A stretch of 35,493 nt of DNA, taken from NCBI RefSeq assembly GCF_002101585.1, contig NZ_LQOT01000034.1, forward strand, positions 1 to 35,493. Reading direction: 5' to 3'. Origin of the DNA: Mycolicibacter engbaekii (lineage in GTDB: Bacteria; Actinomycetota; Actinomycetes; Mycobacteriales; Mycobacteriaceae). Within the stretch, counting starts at the first letter, position 1, and each line of letters starts with the position of its first letter. The position numbers and the translations under genes are program-made. Positions 1 to 7,401 of the stretch are shown in pieces. Below the pieces are notes generated by a model that was not told the origin of the DNA, made no database searches, and worked only from the letters and a program-made list of their open reading frames with translations.

Positions 1-76
1 CACCTGCCGAGGTGTTCGAAGAGCAGCTACGCTCACTCCAATAACCCGGTGTTGCAAGGACCAGTTGAACCCAGGC
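1..76 (+). mobile_element. 3' end of a probable IS30-family insertion sequence (partial)
   Basis: The window begins inside a short frame (from base 3) that ends in a TAA at 42-44. About 30 bases after it (47-76) the sequence GGTGTTGCAAGGACCAGTTG and what follows resembles the right terminal inverted repeat of IS30-type elements, which typically starts with a GTTGCAA-like motif just past the transposase stop. Only the edge is visible, so the left end, the target duplication and intactness cannot be judged. It lies beside an accessory oxygenase cluster, which fits a history of transfer. The family call rests on remembered motif similarity, not on an alignment. Confidence 0.45.
3..44 (+). CDS. 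C-terminal fragment, probable IS30-type transposase
   Basis: Thirteen codons are open from the window edge and read PAEVFEEQLRSLQ before TAA. The pattern 'PAEVF-x-E-x-LRSLQ' resembles the extreme C-terminus of IS30-like transposases (DDE enzymes, '…K-T-P-A-E-V…' near the end). The remainder lies outside the window. The fragment is too short for a firm assignment; the IS-end-like sequence right after the stop is the main support. Confidence 0.4.
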   Translation, partial: PAEVFEEQLRSLQ

Positions 77-191
77 AGTGTGCGACACGACCGACCCAGG
101 GTCGTTCGCCAACGGTATCGTCAATATCAGCCGATCCATCGAGATGGCCTACCGCTCAATCGCTTTCGGCGCGGATGCTCGCGGCACCCGC

Positions 192-791
192 CTACTCCGG
201 GGTATGGATGCTGGAGATGACCAGCTGCAGGTAGGGGCGGTAAAGGTCTTGACCGTCGATGTGGCTGTCGAGCGTGATGCCGTCGTTGGCGGCCAGGATC
301 ACCCGGGCCAGCGTGTCGGCGTCGATGGTGAGGACCCCGCCGATGCGTGCCACGTTGTTGCTGATGAACTCTCCGAGTGCGCGGATCGTTTCCAGGCGTT
401 GGGCGGCCACCGCCTCCCGCGCCCCGGGGTTACGCAGCAGATACAGGGTGAGTTCGTATCCCAGCGCCGCGCGATCGGGTGCGCTGCTCAGTTGCCGCCA
501 CCGATCGGCGAGTTCGTCGATATCCACGTCGTCGAGCTGGTGGAACGACATCATCACTTCGGTGAAACCGTCGAGAAATCTCTGGCGCTGACGATCGACG
601 ACCGCGAGGAACAGCTTCTCCTTCGCGCCGAACTGCGAGTAGATGGCGCCGCGGGTGAACCCCGCGGCGTCAGCGATCTCCTCAAGCGCCGCGCCGGTCA
701 GGCCCTTGCGGGCGAAGACCTCCTCGGCCGCATCGAGCAACAGCTGGCGAAGATGCTCGGCCCGGCGCTCCCTGGTCCAACGTTCAGCCAC
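192..791 (-). CDS. TetR/AcrR-family transcriptional regulator
   Basis: This 199-aa protein is a one-component repressor-type regulator. Residues 10-60 form the TetR DNA-binding domain: a helix with LLLDAAEEVFARKG, then the helix-turn-helix with EEIADAAGFTRGAIYSQFG and the usual KEKLF after it. The remaining 140 residues are a helical ligand-binding domain with no recognisable subgroup signature. The start is a GTG (789-791) inside the last codons of the upstream gene, an 8-base overlap that suggests coupling. It is divergent from the Rieske oxygenase operon, and a palindrome sits in the shared control region. By inference it controls that operon and itself, perhaps releasing DNA when the oxygenase substrate or product binds. 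The ligand is unknown. Confidence 0.88.
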   Translation of the reverse strand: MAERWTRERRAEHLRQLLLDAAEEVFARKGLTGAALEEIADAAGFTRGAIYSQFGAKEKLFLAVVDRQRQRFLDGFTEVMMSFHQLDDVDIDELADRWRQLSSAPDRAALGYELTLYLLRNPGAREAVAAQRLETIRALGEFISNNVARIGGVLTIDADTLARVILAANDGITLDSHIDGQDLYRPYLQLVISSIHTPE

Positions 792-1236
792 CGGGGCATT
801 CTCCCACCAAGTTGTCTACGGCAAGGCACCTCAGATGCCGGCCGAGCACACGGTCCGGATCCGGGTCGTCGCTCACCCAGAGTGTCTCCGAGGCCTCCAC
901 ACAGCTGTCGAGCCCGGCGGCGCGCAGCGCGTGCGCCTTGAACGCCCGTGCCGCCGAGCTCAGCCGGTGTTTGACGGGCTGCAGCCCAACGCGGGCCGCC
1001 TCCTCCGGTGGTCGATCGGCCTGTGCGACAACGGTTTGGCTGGTCTCACTCGCCGCTGCGGGTTGTTCGAACGCCCGAATTTCGGCGCCGAGAATCAGCA
1101 GCGCCTGGCGGTGCGAAATGTCGTCCGTGCGCACGGTGACAGTCCATCCGGCCATGCTTCGGTCACACATCAAACCCCCCGCCTGCTGCAGGGCGTCGAC
1201 AACGCTTCCGGCGACCACGTCGAGCCGATAGCCCAT
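784..1236 (-). CDS. Hypothetical protein, 150 aa, co-transcribed with the TetR gene
   Basis: I do not recognise this protein. The ATG at 1236 is chosen because GGAGGT lies five bases upstream; a TTG eight codons earlier (1260) is the only longer option and has no such site. The protein has no signal peptide or membrane segment. It opens with MGYRLDVVAGSV and a possible alpha/beta region (GWTVTVRTDDISHRQALLILG), continues with an Ala/Glu-rich middle, and ends in an acidic, hydrophilic tail. It contains Cys residues near positions 24, 110 and 147 but no metal-binding pattern. Its 3' end overlaps the TetR gene by 8 bases, so the two are probably one transcript starting from the divergent control region. 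A role in regulating or supporting the neighbouring oxygenase is conceivable, but nothing in the sequence shows it. Confidence 0.65.
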   Translation of the reverse strand: MGYRLDVVAGSVVDALQQAGGLMCDRSMAGWTVTVRTDDISHRQALLILGAEIRAFEQPAAASETSQTVVAQADRPPEEAARVGLQPVKHRLSSAARAFKAHALRAAGLDSCVEASETLWVSDDPDPDRVLGRHLRCLAVDNLVGECPGG

Positions 1237-1287
1237 CTGCGACCTCCATGACGCTCCCAATCCGGGTATGTGACGCCCACCACTTTA

Positions 1288-1301
1288 ATACACACTTGTA
1301 T
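1288..1301. promoter_or_regulatory. Palindromic operator, probable TetR-family binding site
   Basis: ATACA-CACT-TGTAT is a perfect 5-bp inverted repeat around four bases. It lies in the 146-base gap between the divergent TetR-pair start (1236) and the oxygenase start (1383). TetR proteins bind such short AT-rich dyads, often in exactly this place. The right arm overlaps a candidate -35 for the oxygenase operon. Assignment to this TetR protein is inferred from position. Confidence 0.5.
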
Positions 1302-1323
1302 CGCCGATTCACTGCTGTATGGT
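1296..1323 (+). promoter_or_regulatory. Candidate sigma-A-type promoter of the Rieske operon
   Basis: TTGTAT (1296-1301) and TATGGT (1318-1323) are separated by 16 bases. The second matches the mycobacterial -10 pattern TANNNT. This would start transcription about 50 bases before the oxygenase ATG, and the -35 overlaps the palindrome, so a bound repressor would block it. Prediction by eye only. Confidence 0.4.
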
Positions 1324-1382
1324 GAGTCACGTCACAGCCGCCGACGGGCAGCCGCCCCGTCCAGCTGAGGAGGACTCCCTTG

Positions 1383-2777
1383 ATGCCAGCGACACGCTCC
1401 GGAGAATGGCTCGACCCGGCTTCAGGCTTGGGCCTTGGACTCGACGACATCCCGCCCGGCACGTTCAACATGACCATCTCCACCGATCGGTACACCTGTC
1501 CGCAGTACGCAGCTCGTGAGCGGGAAGCGATCTGGATGCGGTCCTGGCAGATCGTGGGCCGCGTCGACGAGCTGCCGAAGCCAGGCGACTGGAAGACGTA
1601 TCGGATCTTCGATCAATCGTTCATCGTCGTCCGCGGAAAGGACGGCGCCCTTCGCGGTTTCGTCAATGCCTGCCGGCACCGCGGTAACGCGTTGTGCACG
1701 GCGGAAACCGGCAACGCCAAGCGCGGATTCCTCTGCCAGTACCACCTCTGGTCCTACGACCTGGAAGGCAAGCTCAAGGGACTGCTGCGCGAGAGCCTGG
1801 CCGGCCCGATCGACAAGACGCAGAACTCGCTGTTGGCGGTGTCGGTCGACACCTTTGCCGGCTTCATCTTCCTCAACCCGAACCCCGAGGCCACGCCGCT
1901 GCGTGAGTATCTCGGCGATGACGTCATCGAGTTGATCGAGCCCTACAACATCGATCAGTTCACCACGGTCATGGACGTCACCGAAACCATCGAGTGCAAC
2001 TGGAAAGTCGTCATGGATGCCTTCGAGGAGGGCTACCACATCAACGGCATCCATCCGCAGCTGCTCCAGGTACTGCACATCAACCCGCTGACCGCGCGGT
2101 ACCGGTTCTTCGAAAACCACTGTGTCGCAGTGGCTCCGTTCGAAGTGGCGGGCGCCGCCGTCCAAGACCAGATCGAAGGGATGCTGTCGCTGCCGGAGAC
2201 GTTCCCCGGCACCGCCGCGGTGATCCCGCGATTCCAGGAACTCCTCGCGCCCTACCAGGCAGCAGATGGCAAGGTCACCTTTCCCGACGGCGTCACCGCT
2301 CGCATCCTCTTGCAACAAGCCACTCGCGACGTACTGACGGGCATGGGCCTTGACGTCAGCGCCCTGACCGACGACCAGATGGTCGACAACCAGGGCTGGG
2401 TGCTGTTCCCCAACTACTTCATGACCGTCCGCGCCGGCGAGTGCCACGTCATCATGTCGGCCCCTCACCTCGACGGCGATCCGAACCGGTGCATCTGGCA
2501 TGTGGCCAGCTACATGTACCTGCCCGAGGAGTTCCGCGACGCGGTGCGAGCCGAGGCGATCGTGGTGGATACGCCGGGCAGCTACAAGTACTTCGAGGCG
2601 CTCCAACAGGACTACGAGCAGATGCCCCGCCAGCAGAAGGGCTTGCGCAACACCCGGCTCAGCCACATGTCGCTGGTCAAGGAGGAGGTCGTGATCGCGC
2701 ACTTCCATTCGGTGGTGGACCGCCACATGGCCCAGGCAACCGATGCCCCGCAGGTTGCCAGCGAGGTGACGGCATGA
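1383..2777 (+). CDS. Rieske non-haem iron oxygenase, alpha (catalytic) subunit
   Basis: This 464-aa protein belongs to the ring-hydroxylating oxygenase family, which uses electrons from a ferredoxin/reductase to activate O2 at a mononuclear iron. The N-terminal Rieske domain (about 50-165) carries the 2Fe-2S ligands C97-x-H99 and C118-x-x-H121. The catalytic domain has the iron-binding signature EEGYHINGIHP with His219 and His224. Glu216 stands where naphthalene dioxygenase has its bridging Asp, and an Asp in LQQDYEQ is the likely third ligand. The ATG at 1383 follows GAGGAGG by nine bases. The stop overlaps the next start as ATGA. No ferredoxin or reductase gene is in the window, so electrons must come from elsewhere. 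The substrate (aromatic, terpenoid or steroid-like) cannot be told from sequence. Confidence 0.9.
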   Translation: MPATRSGEWLDPASGLGLGLDDIPPGTFNMTISTDRYTCPQYAAREREAIWMRSWQIVGRVDELPKPGDWKTYRIFDQSFIVVRGKDGALRGFVNACRHRGNALCTAETGNAKRGFLCQYHLWSYDLEGKLKGLLRESLAGPIDKTQNSLLAVSVDTFAGFIFLNPNPEATPLREYLGDDVIELIEPYNIDQFTTVMDVTETIECNWKVVMDAFEEGYHINGIHPQLLQVLHINPLTARYRFFENHCVAVAPFEVAGAAVQDQIEGMLSLPETFPGTAAVIPRFQELLAPYQAADGKVTFPDGVTARILLQQATRDVLTGMGLDVSALTDDQMVDNQGWVLFPNYFMTVRAGECHVIMSAPHLDGDPNRCIWHVASYMYLPEEFRDAVRAEAIVVDTPGSYKYFEALQQDYEQMPRQQKGLRNTRLSHMSLVKEEVVIAHFHSVVDRHMAQATDAPQVASEVTA

Positions 2778-3238
2778 CCACGGTCGATGAGGCCATCGCG
2801 ACGTCCACCGGACGCTCGCTGGCGGTGTTGCAGTACAGCAAGACGCTCAAAGCGCTGGTGGACAGCGCCAAGCAGCCGGGATTCTCGGTCGACAGCTGGG
2901 ATCCGTTGGCCCAGTTGATCGCCACCGACGAGTTCGTCCGGATCGGCCCGTTCAAGGAGGAGATGGACTGGGCCCAGTACACCGAATTTCTAACCGGCTG
3001 GGCCAAGTCCTCGCAGTGGGACTGCTCCGTCAAACGCATCACCGAGGCGGCGAATGTGGTGTTCCTGGAGCTCGAGGAACACAGCGAGGTCGGAGATTTC
3101 CACACCGACGTCAACACCGCATCGGTGTATGAGTTCACTGCCGACAACAAGATTCGGCACATCGCCGTCTACCTGCAGATGCAGCTGCCGGACCCGTCAA
3201 TGTTGCCCAGCTTCGAGCCCGACTCGGATTCGCAGTGA
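2774..3238 (+). CDS. SnoaL/NTF2-like small protein, possible oxygenase partner
   Basis: This 154-aa protein begins at an ATG that overlaps the oxygenase stop (ATGA), so it is translationally coupled to it. Its pattern fits the NTF2-like cone fold: N-terminal helices (LAVLQYSKTLKALVDSA), a middle strand-helix part (DEFVRIGPFKEEMDW), and a C-terminal sheet (VVFLELEEHSEV, ASVYEFTADNKIRHIAVYLQ). Beta subunits of ring-hydroxylating dioxygenases share this fold and length, but I do not see their typical motifs. SnoaL-type isomerases/hydrolases and limonene-epoxide-hydrolase-like proteins are alternatives. Context argues for a role in the same pathway, either as a structural partner or acting on the oxygenated product. 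Confidence 0.7.
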   Translation: MTTVDEAIATSTGRSLAVLQYSKTLKALVDSAKQPGFSVDSWDPLAQLIATDEFVRIGPFKEEMDWAQYTEFLTGWAKSSQWDCSVKRITEAANVVFLELEEHSEVGDFHTDVNTASVYEFTADNKIRHIAVYLQMQLPDPSMLPSFEPDSDSQ

Positions 3239-3280
3239 CAGCAAAACGGGTGCACGAGGTCTCCTAGGAGTAGTGGCGCC

Positions 3281-4036
3281 ATGCCATTCGACAACACCAC
3301 CGCGATCGTCACCGGGGGCGCCCAGGGCCTGGGCCTGGCGATCACCGAAGCCCTTGCCGAGCGTGGCACCAAGGTCGCCATCTTCGATCTCGCGACAGAC
3401 CAGCTCGCCAGCGAGGTCGCCCGGATGCGGAATCAGGGCGCAACGGTCAACGGCTACGCCGTCGACGTCTCCGATCGCAACCAAGTAAGGGCCGCCGTCG
3501 AACAGGTACGGGCAGAACTCGGTCCGGTGCTGATCCTGGTCAACAACGCCGGTGTCGAGCAGTTCGGCAAGTTCACCGAGATCACCGATGAGCAGTGGGA
3601 TCAGGTGATGGCCGTCAACCTGCGGGGCCCCTTCATCTGCACCCAGGAAGTGCTGCCCGACATGCTCAGCGCTGCGTGGGGACGAATCGTCAACATCTCC
3701 TCATCGAGCGCCCAAGGCGGCCAATCCCGGATGGCCGCCTACGTCAGTTCGAAAGCGGGCGTCATCGGATTCACCAAGGCGCTGGCACTCGAACTCGGCC
3801 CGAAAGGCATCACCGTCAACACCATTCCACCGGGCATGGTGGTGACCCCGATGCTGGAAAAGGCGATCGACGAGGGACGATTCACCGCATCACTCGAGCA
3901 TTTCGCGAAGATCACCCCGGTTCGCCGCGCCGGGCGCCCCGAAGATATCGCCAATGCTGCGATCTTCCTCTGCCAGGACGAGTCGTCCTATGTGACAGGA
4001 CAGATCATCGGCGTCAACGGCGGACGGCGGACATGA
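3281..4036 (+). CDS. Short-chain dehydrogenase/reductase (SDR)
   Basis: This 251-aa classical SDR has a Rossmann fold with the coenzyme motif TGGAQGLG (11-18), Asp36 at the end of the second strand (which favours NAD(H) over NADP(H)), NNAG (88-91), a catalytic Ser around 140-142, and Tyr154-x-x-x-Lys158. The C-terminus IIGVNGGRRT fits the FabG-like subgroup. The start is the ATG at 3281, 42 bases after the SnoaL-like gene, with GGAG in CTAGGAGTAGTGG just upstream. Downstream of a Rieske oxygenase, the usual job of an SDR is to oxidise the cis-diol or alcohol formed. That role is inferred; FabG-like proteins with other substrates look the same at this level. Confidence 0.85.
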   Translation: MPFDNTTAIVTGGAQGLGLAITEALAERGTKVAIFDLATDQLASEVARMRNQGATVNGYAVDVSDRNQVRAAVEQVRAELGPVLILVNNAGVEQFGKFTEITDEQWDQVMAVNLRGPFICTQEVLPDMLSAAWGRIVNISSSSAQGGQSRMAAYVSSKAGVIGFTKALALELGPKGITVNTIPPGMVVTPMLEKAIDEGRFTASLEHFAKITPVRRAGRPEDIANAAIFLCQDESSYVTGQIIGVNGGRRT

Positions 4037-4078
4037 CCCGAGCCCTCACCGACGCAACGTCGTAGGCTCGATGGGGAG

Positions 4079-4789
4079 ATGACTCGTCCGCGCGCGTTCA
4101 GTCGCCGGCCGGCACCATGCACCTTCGCCGACCGCCGTGACGCCGGGCGCGCGCTGGCCGAGCTGCTGACGCAGTATCTGTCCGAACGCCTGCCCGGCGC
4201 AGCGGGCGCCCACCGGGTGGTGGTGCTGGGACTGGCCCGCGGCGGTGTGCCGGTGGCCTGGGAGGTCGCCGCGGCGCTGGGGGCACCGCTGGACGTGTTC
4301 GTGGTCCGCAAGCTCGGTGTGCCGCGGCAGCCCGAACTGGCGATGGGCGCCCTGGCCGGCGGGCGGGTGGTGATCAACGAGCGGGTGATTCGCAGCCTCG
4401 GCATCAGCGCGGAGGTGCTGCAGGCGGTGATCGAGCGCGAGCGCAGCGAACTGCAGCGGCGCGAACGCGCCTACCGCGGGAACCGCCCACCGGCGGAGCT
4501 CCGGGGCCGCATGGTGATCGTGGTCGACGACGGCATCGCGACCGGCGCCAGTGTGCTGGCGGCGGTGCGGGCGATTCAGGCTGCCGAACCGGCGTCGATC
4601 GTGGTGGGCGTGCCGGTGGCCGCCCGCGCGGCGTGCCGCAAGATCGCCCAGGAGGCCGACGACGTGGTATGCGTGAGCACACCGGAGGATTTCGACGCGG
4701 TGGGCCAGGCCTACCGCGACTTTCACCAGGTCAGCGACGACGAGGTCCGCGACCTGCTGGCCACGCCGACTACCCGAACAGCGGGTTAG
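4079..4789 (+). CDS. Phosphoribosyltransferase-domain protein
   Basis: This 236-aa protein has a type I phosphoribosyltransferase fold. The PRPP-binding motif VIVVDDGIATGAS lies at 146-158, and conserved parts of this mycobacterial subgroup are visible earlier: LGLARGGVPVAWEVA (50-64) and RKLGVPRQPELAMGA (77-91). Free-standing members like this are annotated as predicted phosphoribosyltransferases with unknown acceptor; related domains are fused to hydrolases in other mycobacterial proteins. In M. tuberculosis the gene in this place is Rv2143, convergent with Rv2144c, as here. GGGGAG lies directly against the ATG, and a TANNNT-like TAGGCT at 4063-4068 suggests a very short leader. Its TAG stop overlaps the TAA of the convergent gene within four bases. 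Confidence 0.8.
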   Translation: MTRPRAFSRRPAPCTFADRRDAGRALAELLTQYLSERLPGAAGAHRVVVLGLARGGVPVAWEVAAALGAPLDVFVVRKLGVPRQPELAMGALAGGRVVINERVIRSLGISAEVLQAVIERERSELQRRERAYRGNRPPAELRGRMVIVVDDGIATGASVLAAVRAIQAAEPASIVVGVPVAARAACRKIAQEADDVVCVSTPEDFDAVGQAYRDFHQVSDDEVRDLLATPTTRTAG

Positions 4790-5127
4790 TCCACTCGATG
4801 CGGGGCCGGGTCCTCGGCGGTGTCATCGGTGGCCTCGGCGTCGAAGTCCGCCACATCGTCTGACTCGGGTGCCGCCTCGGGGCGCGCCTCGTCGACGGCG
4901 TCATCTGCGCCTTCATCGGTTGGGGCCCCGGCATCGTCGGCGTCGGTGGGTGTCTCAGCGGCCACGGTGTGTGCGCGCCGCTCCCGCAGCGCATCCACGA
5001 TCAGCAGCAGCACACCCAGCAGGCTGGCACCGATACAGACCCACGCGACCAGCGCATTGCTGGTGACGACCGCGAACACCAATGCCGCAAGGCCGATTAC
5101 CGCCAATACCAACGCGATGACCAGCAT
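4786..5127 (-). CDS. Small membrane protein with acidic cytosolic tail (Rv2144c-like)
   Basis: This 113-aa protein has two hydrophobic helices (about 2-22 and 28-46) separated by a short turn, then a basic cluster (ALRERRAH). A 60-residue tail follows, rich in Asp, Glu, Ala and Pro and with almost no positive charge. The ATG at 5127 follows a strong GGAGGTGA. It is last in the dcw transcription unit, 69 bases after wag31, matching Rv2144c next to wag31 in M. tuberculosis. The function is unknown; the position suggests an accessory role at the pole or septum, with the acidic tail facing the cytosol. The convergent phosphoribosyltransferase gene shares its stop region. Confidence 0.75.
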   Translation of the reverse strand: MLVIALVLAVIGLAALVFAVVTSNALVAWVCIGASLLGVLLLIVDALRERRAHTVAAETPTDADDAGAPTDEGADDAVDEARPEAAPESDDVADFDAEATDDTAEDPAPHRVD

Positions 5128-5196
5128 CGAATCACCTCCAGTCCGACGGGCGAACTATTCGAATCCGCCGCGCGTGCGGCCACCTCGGGCCGGTGG

Positions 5197-6006
5197 TCAG
5201 TTGGCGCCGCGGCTGAAGTTGTTGAAGCCGCCGCCGTCACCGGAGGCACTGCTGTCGACCGGCGCCGCCGAGCCGCGCTGCCCCAGCTCCTCAAGCTGAG
5301 ACTCCAGGTAGGTCTTGAGCCGGGTGCGGTACTCGCGCTCGAAGGTGCGCAGCTGCTCGAGGCGACCCTCCAGGACGGTGCGCTGCTGGTTGATGGTGCC
5401 CATGATCTCGGAGTGCTTACGCTCGGCGTCGGCCTGCAGCGCGTCGGCCTTCTCCTGGGCCTGGCGCAGCTGCGTCTCCGACCGCGTCTGGGCGTCCGCC
5501 AGCAGCGCGTCCGCGCGCTGGCGGGCCTCGGCGACCGTGGTCTCGGCGGTCTGGCGGGCCTCGTTGAGGATCTGGTCGGCGTTGGCGCGGGCGTCGGCCA
5601 TCAACTTCTCCGACTCGGCCCGGGCGGTGCTGGTCAACCGGTCCGCGGTGTCCTGGGCCAGGCTGAGCACGCGCGCTGCCTTGAGGTGCAGCTCTTCGGG
5701 GGCGGTCTCGGCAGCCGCCGACGCGGCGACCACCGGCTGGGGTGCTGCCACCGGCTCGGGAGGGGGCTCGTAGGCCGGGATCGAGGGGATCGGCTGCTGC
5801 GCGCCACCACCGGCGCGGGCCGCCGCCAGGTCCTGGTCGAGCTCGCTGACCCGCTGACGCAGGTCGGCGTTCTCCTCGATGAGCCGAGTCAGTTCGGCCT
5901 CCACCAGATCGAGGAAGGCGTCGACCTCGTCCTCGTTGTACCCACGCTTGCCGATAGGCGGTTTGCTGAACGCGACGTTATGTACGTCGGCCGGTGTTAG
6001 TGGCAT
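5197..6006 (-). CDS. wag31: Wag31 / DivIVA polar growth and division protein
   Basis: The protein is 269 aa from the ATG at 6006, preceded by GAGGGGGC; an open frame continues upstream but lacks a start with a ribosome site. DivIVA proteins sense negative membrane curvature and organise the polar growth machinery in mycobacteria. Residues 1-60 ([20 protein letters not shown]…) are the lipid-binding N-domain with its first coiled coil. Residues 61-100 are a Gly/Pro-rich linker, and the rest is a long Glu/Ala/Gln coiled coil ending in [18 protein letters not shown]. It is nearly identical to the M. tuberculosis protein in both structured parts. The linker differs: M. tuberculosis has Thr73, phosphorylated by PknA/PknB, but here [10 protein letters not shown] covers that spot and only a Ser (75) is near. 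Confidence 0.96.
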   Translation of the reverse strand: MPLTPADVHNVAFSKPPIGKRGYNEDEVDAFLDLVEAELTRLIEENADLRQRVSELDQDLAAARAGGGAQQPIPSIPAYEPPPEPVAAPQPVVAASAAAETAPEELHLKAARVLSLAQDTADRLTSTARAESEKLMADARANADQILNEARQTAETTVAEARQRADALLADAQTRSETQLRQAQEKADALQADAERKHSEIMGTINQQRTVLEGRLEQLRTFEREYRTRLKTYLESQLEELGQRGSAAPVDSSASGDGGGFNNFSRGAN

Positions 6007-6380
6007 CGTCTGCCCCCTCGAGTCAGGTAGTAGGTAGCGCCGATCGGGCATGGTTAGGTCGACCGGGAAACGCTCGCCGTGTGTAACTGCCGTCCATCCT
6101 GTCACATCTGCCGCTGCGCTCGGCAATGTGAATGATATTAAGAGCGAATTTCAAATTGCGGACGCAGATACCGCACGGCAGCAAAGCGGCACCGATCGGC
6201 CAGCGGCGATCCGGCCGCTAAGGCTGAGACCGCGCGCCCCGGCTGATCACAGCGGGGGCGAACAGCGCACGAGCCGCCGGCACCCGCGCACCGCAAAAGA
6301 CCCCGATGCGGGTGAATGTGATCTATTTCGCTACCTGCCGGCCTCGGCGTGTCGAGCGCCGATATGCGATGCCGCCCCGG
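6007..6380 (-). promoter_or_regulatory. Upstream region of wag31 (374 bases without a gene)
   Basis: No convincing gene lies here. A markedly AT-richer stretch at about 6125-6162 stands out; read on the minus strand it contains TTGAAATTCGCTC followed by TTAATATCATTCACAT. That is a plausible place for a wag31 promoter 110-150 bases before the start, separate from read-through out of yggT. I cannot choose a unique -35/-10 pair. I see no clear factor-independent terminator after yggT. Confidence 0.35.
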
Positions 6381-6671
6381 TCAGGCGGCGTGCTGCAGGG
6401 CCAGCTCCATGCCGACGAAGGTGATCAGCAGCAGCACCATGATCGACAGGTCGATACGCACCGCCCCGATGGTCAGCTGCGGAATGAGGCGTCGCAGCAG
6501 CTTCACCGGCGGATCGGTGATGCTCATGATCAGCTCCAGGATCACCACCGTGGTTCCCCGCGGGTGCCAATCACGGCTGAACGAGCGGATGAACTCGATG
6601 ACGATTCGGGCGATCAGCAACAGCCAGAATACAAATAGCGCGATACCGAGAATCGTGAAGAACAGCGCCAA
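6381..6671 (-). CDS. YggT-family membrane protein (Rv2146c-like)
   Basis: This 96-aa protein has two strongly hydrophobic helices (about 4-27 and 68-90) around a conserved core containing FSRDWHPRG, ITDPPVKLLRRLIP and GAVRIDLSIMVLL, the YggT-family signature. The start is a TTG at 6671; AAGGT lies about 11 bases upstream, and the resulting length equals the M. tuberculosis protein. YggT proteins sit beside sepF and divIVA in many Gram-positive genomes and are thought to support membrane or division functions; the biochemical role is not known. The gene lies 70 bases after sepF and 374 bases before wag31. Confidence 0.88.
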   Translation of the reverse strand: MALFFTILGIALFVFWLLLIARIVIEFIRSFSRDWHPRGTTVVILELIMSITDPPVKLLRRLIPQLTIGAVRIDLSIMVLLLITFVGMELALQHAA

Positions 6672-6741
6672 CGGAATGCGACCTTACTGACGAGGGTGGG
6701 CCCGCATCAGCATTGCTGACCGGCTCGACTGCCGTTCCAGC

Positions 6742-7401
6742 CTACCGATACGCGTAGAAGCCGGTCTCGGCGATGCGGCGACGCTCCTCCGGCGTTACGT
6801 CGACATCGGCCGGCGACAGCAGAAACACCTTGGTCGCCACCTTGTCGAAGGAGCCGCGCAGGGCGAAGGCCAGACCTGCTGCGAAGTCGACCAGCCGCTT
6901 GGCGTCGGCGTTATCCATCGACACCAGGTCCATGATGACCGGGGTACCGTCGCGGAACCGCTCGCCGATGGTGCGAGCTTCGCTGTAGTCCTTGGGCCGC
7001 AGCGTGGTGATCTTCGACAGCGGGCTGCTCTCGTCGAACATCTGGGCCATCCGGCGCGGCTCCATGGCCAGGGCGCCGCGGGTCGAGCCACGCAGCGAGG
7101 CGAACCGGCGCTCGAAGTCACGGGGGCGGTCGAATTCACGCCCGCGGTAGCGCGGCTCGTCGTCGTACCCGCCCCGGTAGCCGGCCGGGGCGTCGTCGTA
7201 GTCACGGTCCTCGAAACGGTCGTCATAGCGGGTCTCCGAACGCCCGGCGACCCGGTCGAAAACGTCCTCGCCGAACCGCTCCCCCCGCGGCGCGTAGTCG
7301 CGCGAACCGATGCGGTGGTCACCGTCGTCGTAGTAGTCGTCGTCGTAGTCCTCCATCGGAGCCATCCCGAAGTAGGCCTTGACCTTGTGGAGTGTGCTCA
7401 T
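6742..7401 (-). CDS. sepF: SepF, membrane anchor of the Z ring
   Basis: The protein is 219 aa from an ATG at 7401 with AAGG close upstream. SepF binds the FtsZ C-terminus and ties the ring to the membrane; in mycobacteria, which lack FtsA and ZipA, it is the main anchor. The N-terminus [13 protein letters not shown] is the amphipathic membrane-targeting helix. Residues 17-110 are an Asp/Tyr/Arg-rich linker with many YDD and RD(Y/F) repeats. The folded domain, about 115-219, includes [19 protein letters not shown], the segment [26 protein letters not shown] and the end [14 protein letters not shown]. The gene lies between the yfiH-type gene and yggT; the yggS gene found upstream of sepF in M. 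tuberculosis is missing. Confidence 0.95.
   Translation of the reverse strand: MSTLHKVKAYFGMAPMEDYDDDYYDDGDHRIGSRDYAPRGERFGEDVFDRVAGRSETRYDDRFEDRDYDDAPAGYRGGYDDEPRYRGREFDRPRDFERRFASLRGSTRGALAMEPRRMAQMFDESSPLSKITTLRPKDYSEARTIGERFRDGTPVIMDLVSMDNADAKRLVDFAAGLAFALRGSFDKVATKVFLLSPADVDVTPEERRRIAETGFYAYR

Noticed and set aside
1422..2726. A 434-codon minus-strand frame opposite the Rieske oxygenase
   Set aside because: The opposite strand has complete Rieske and iron-binding motifs; this frame has none.
2774..3238. Calling the small oxygenase-linked protein a definite dioxygenase beta subunit
   Set aside because: Length and fold pattern fit, but the usual beta-subunit motifs are not seen, so it is left as SnoaL/NTF2-like.
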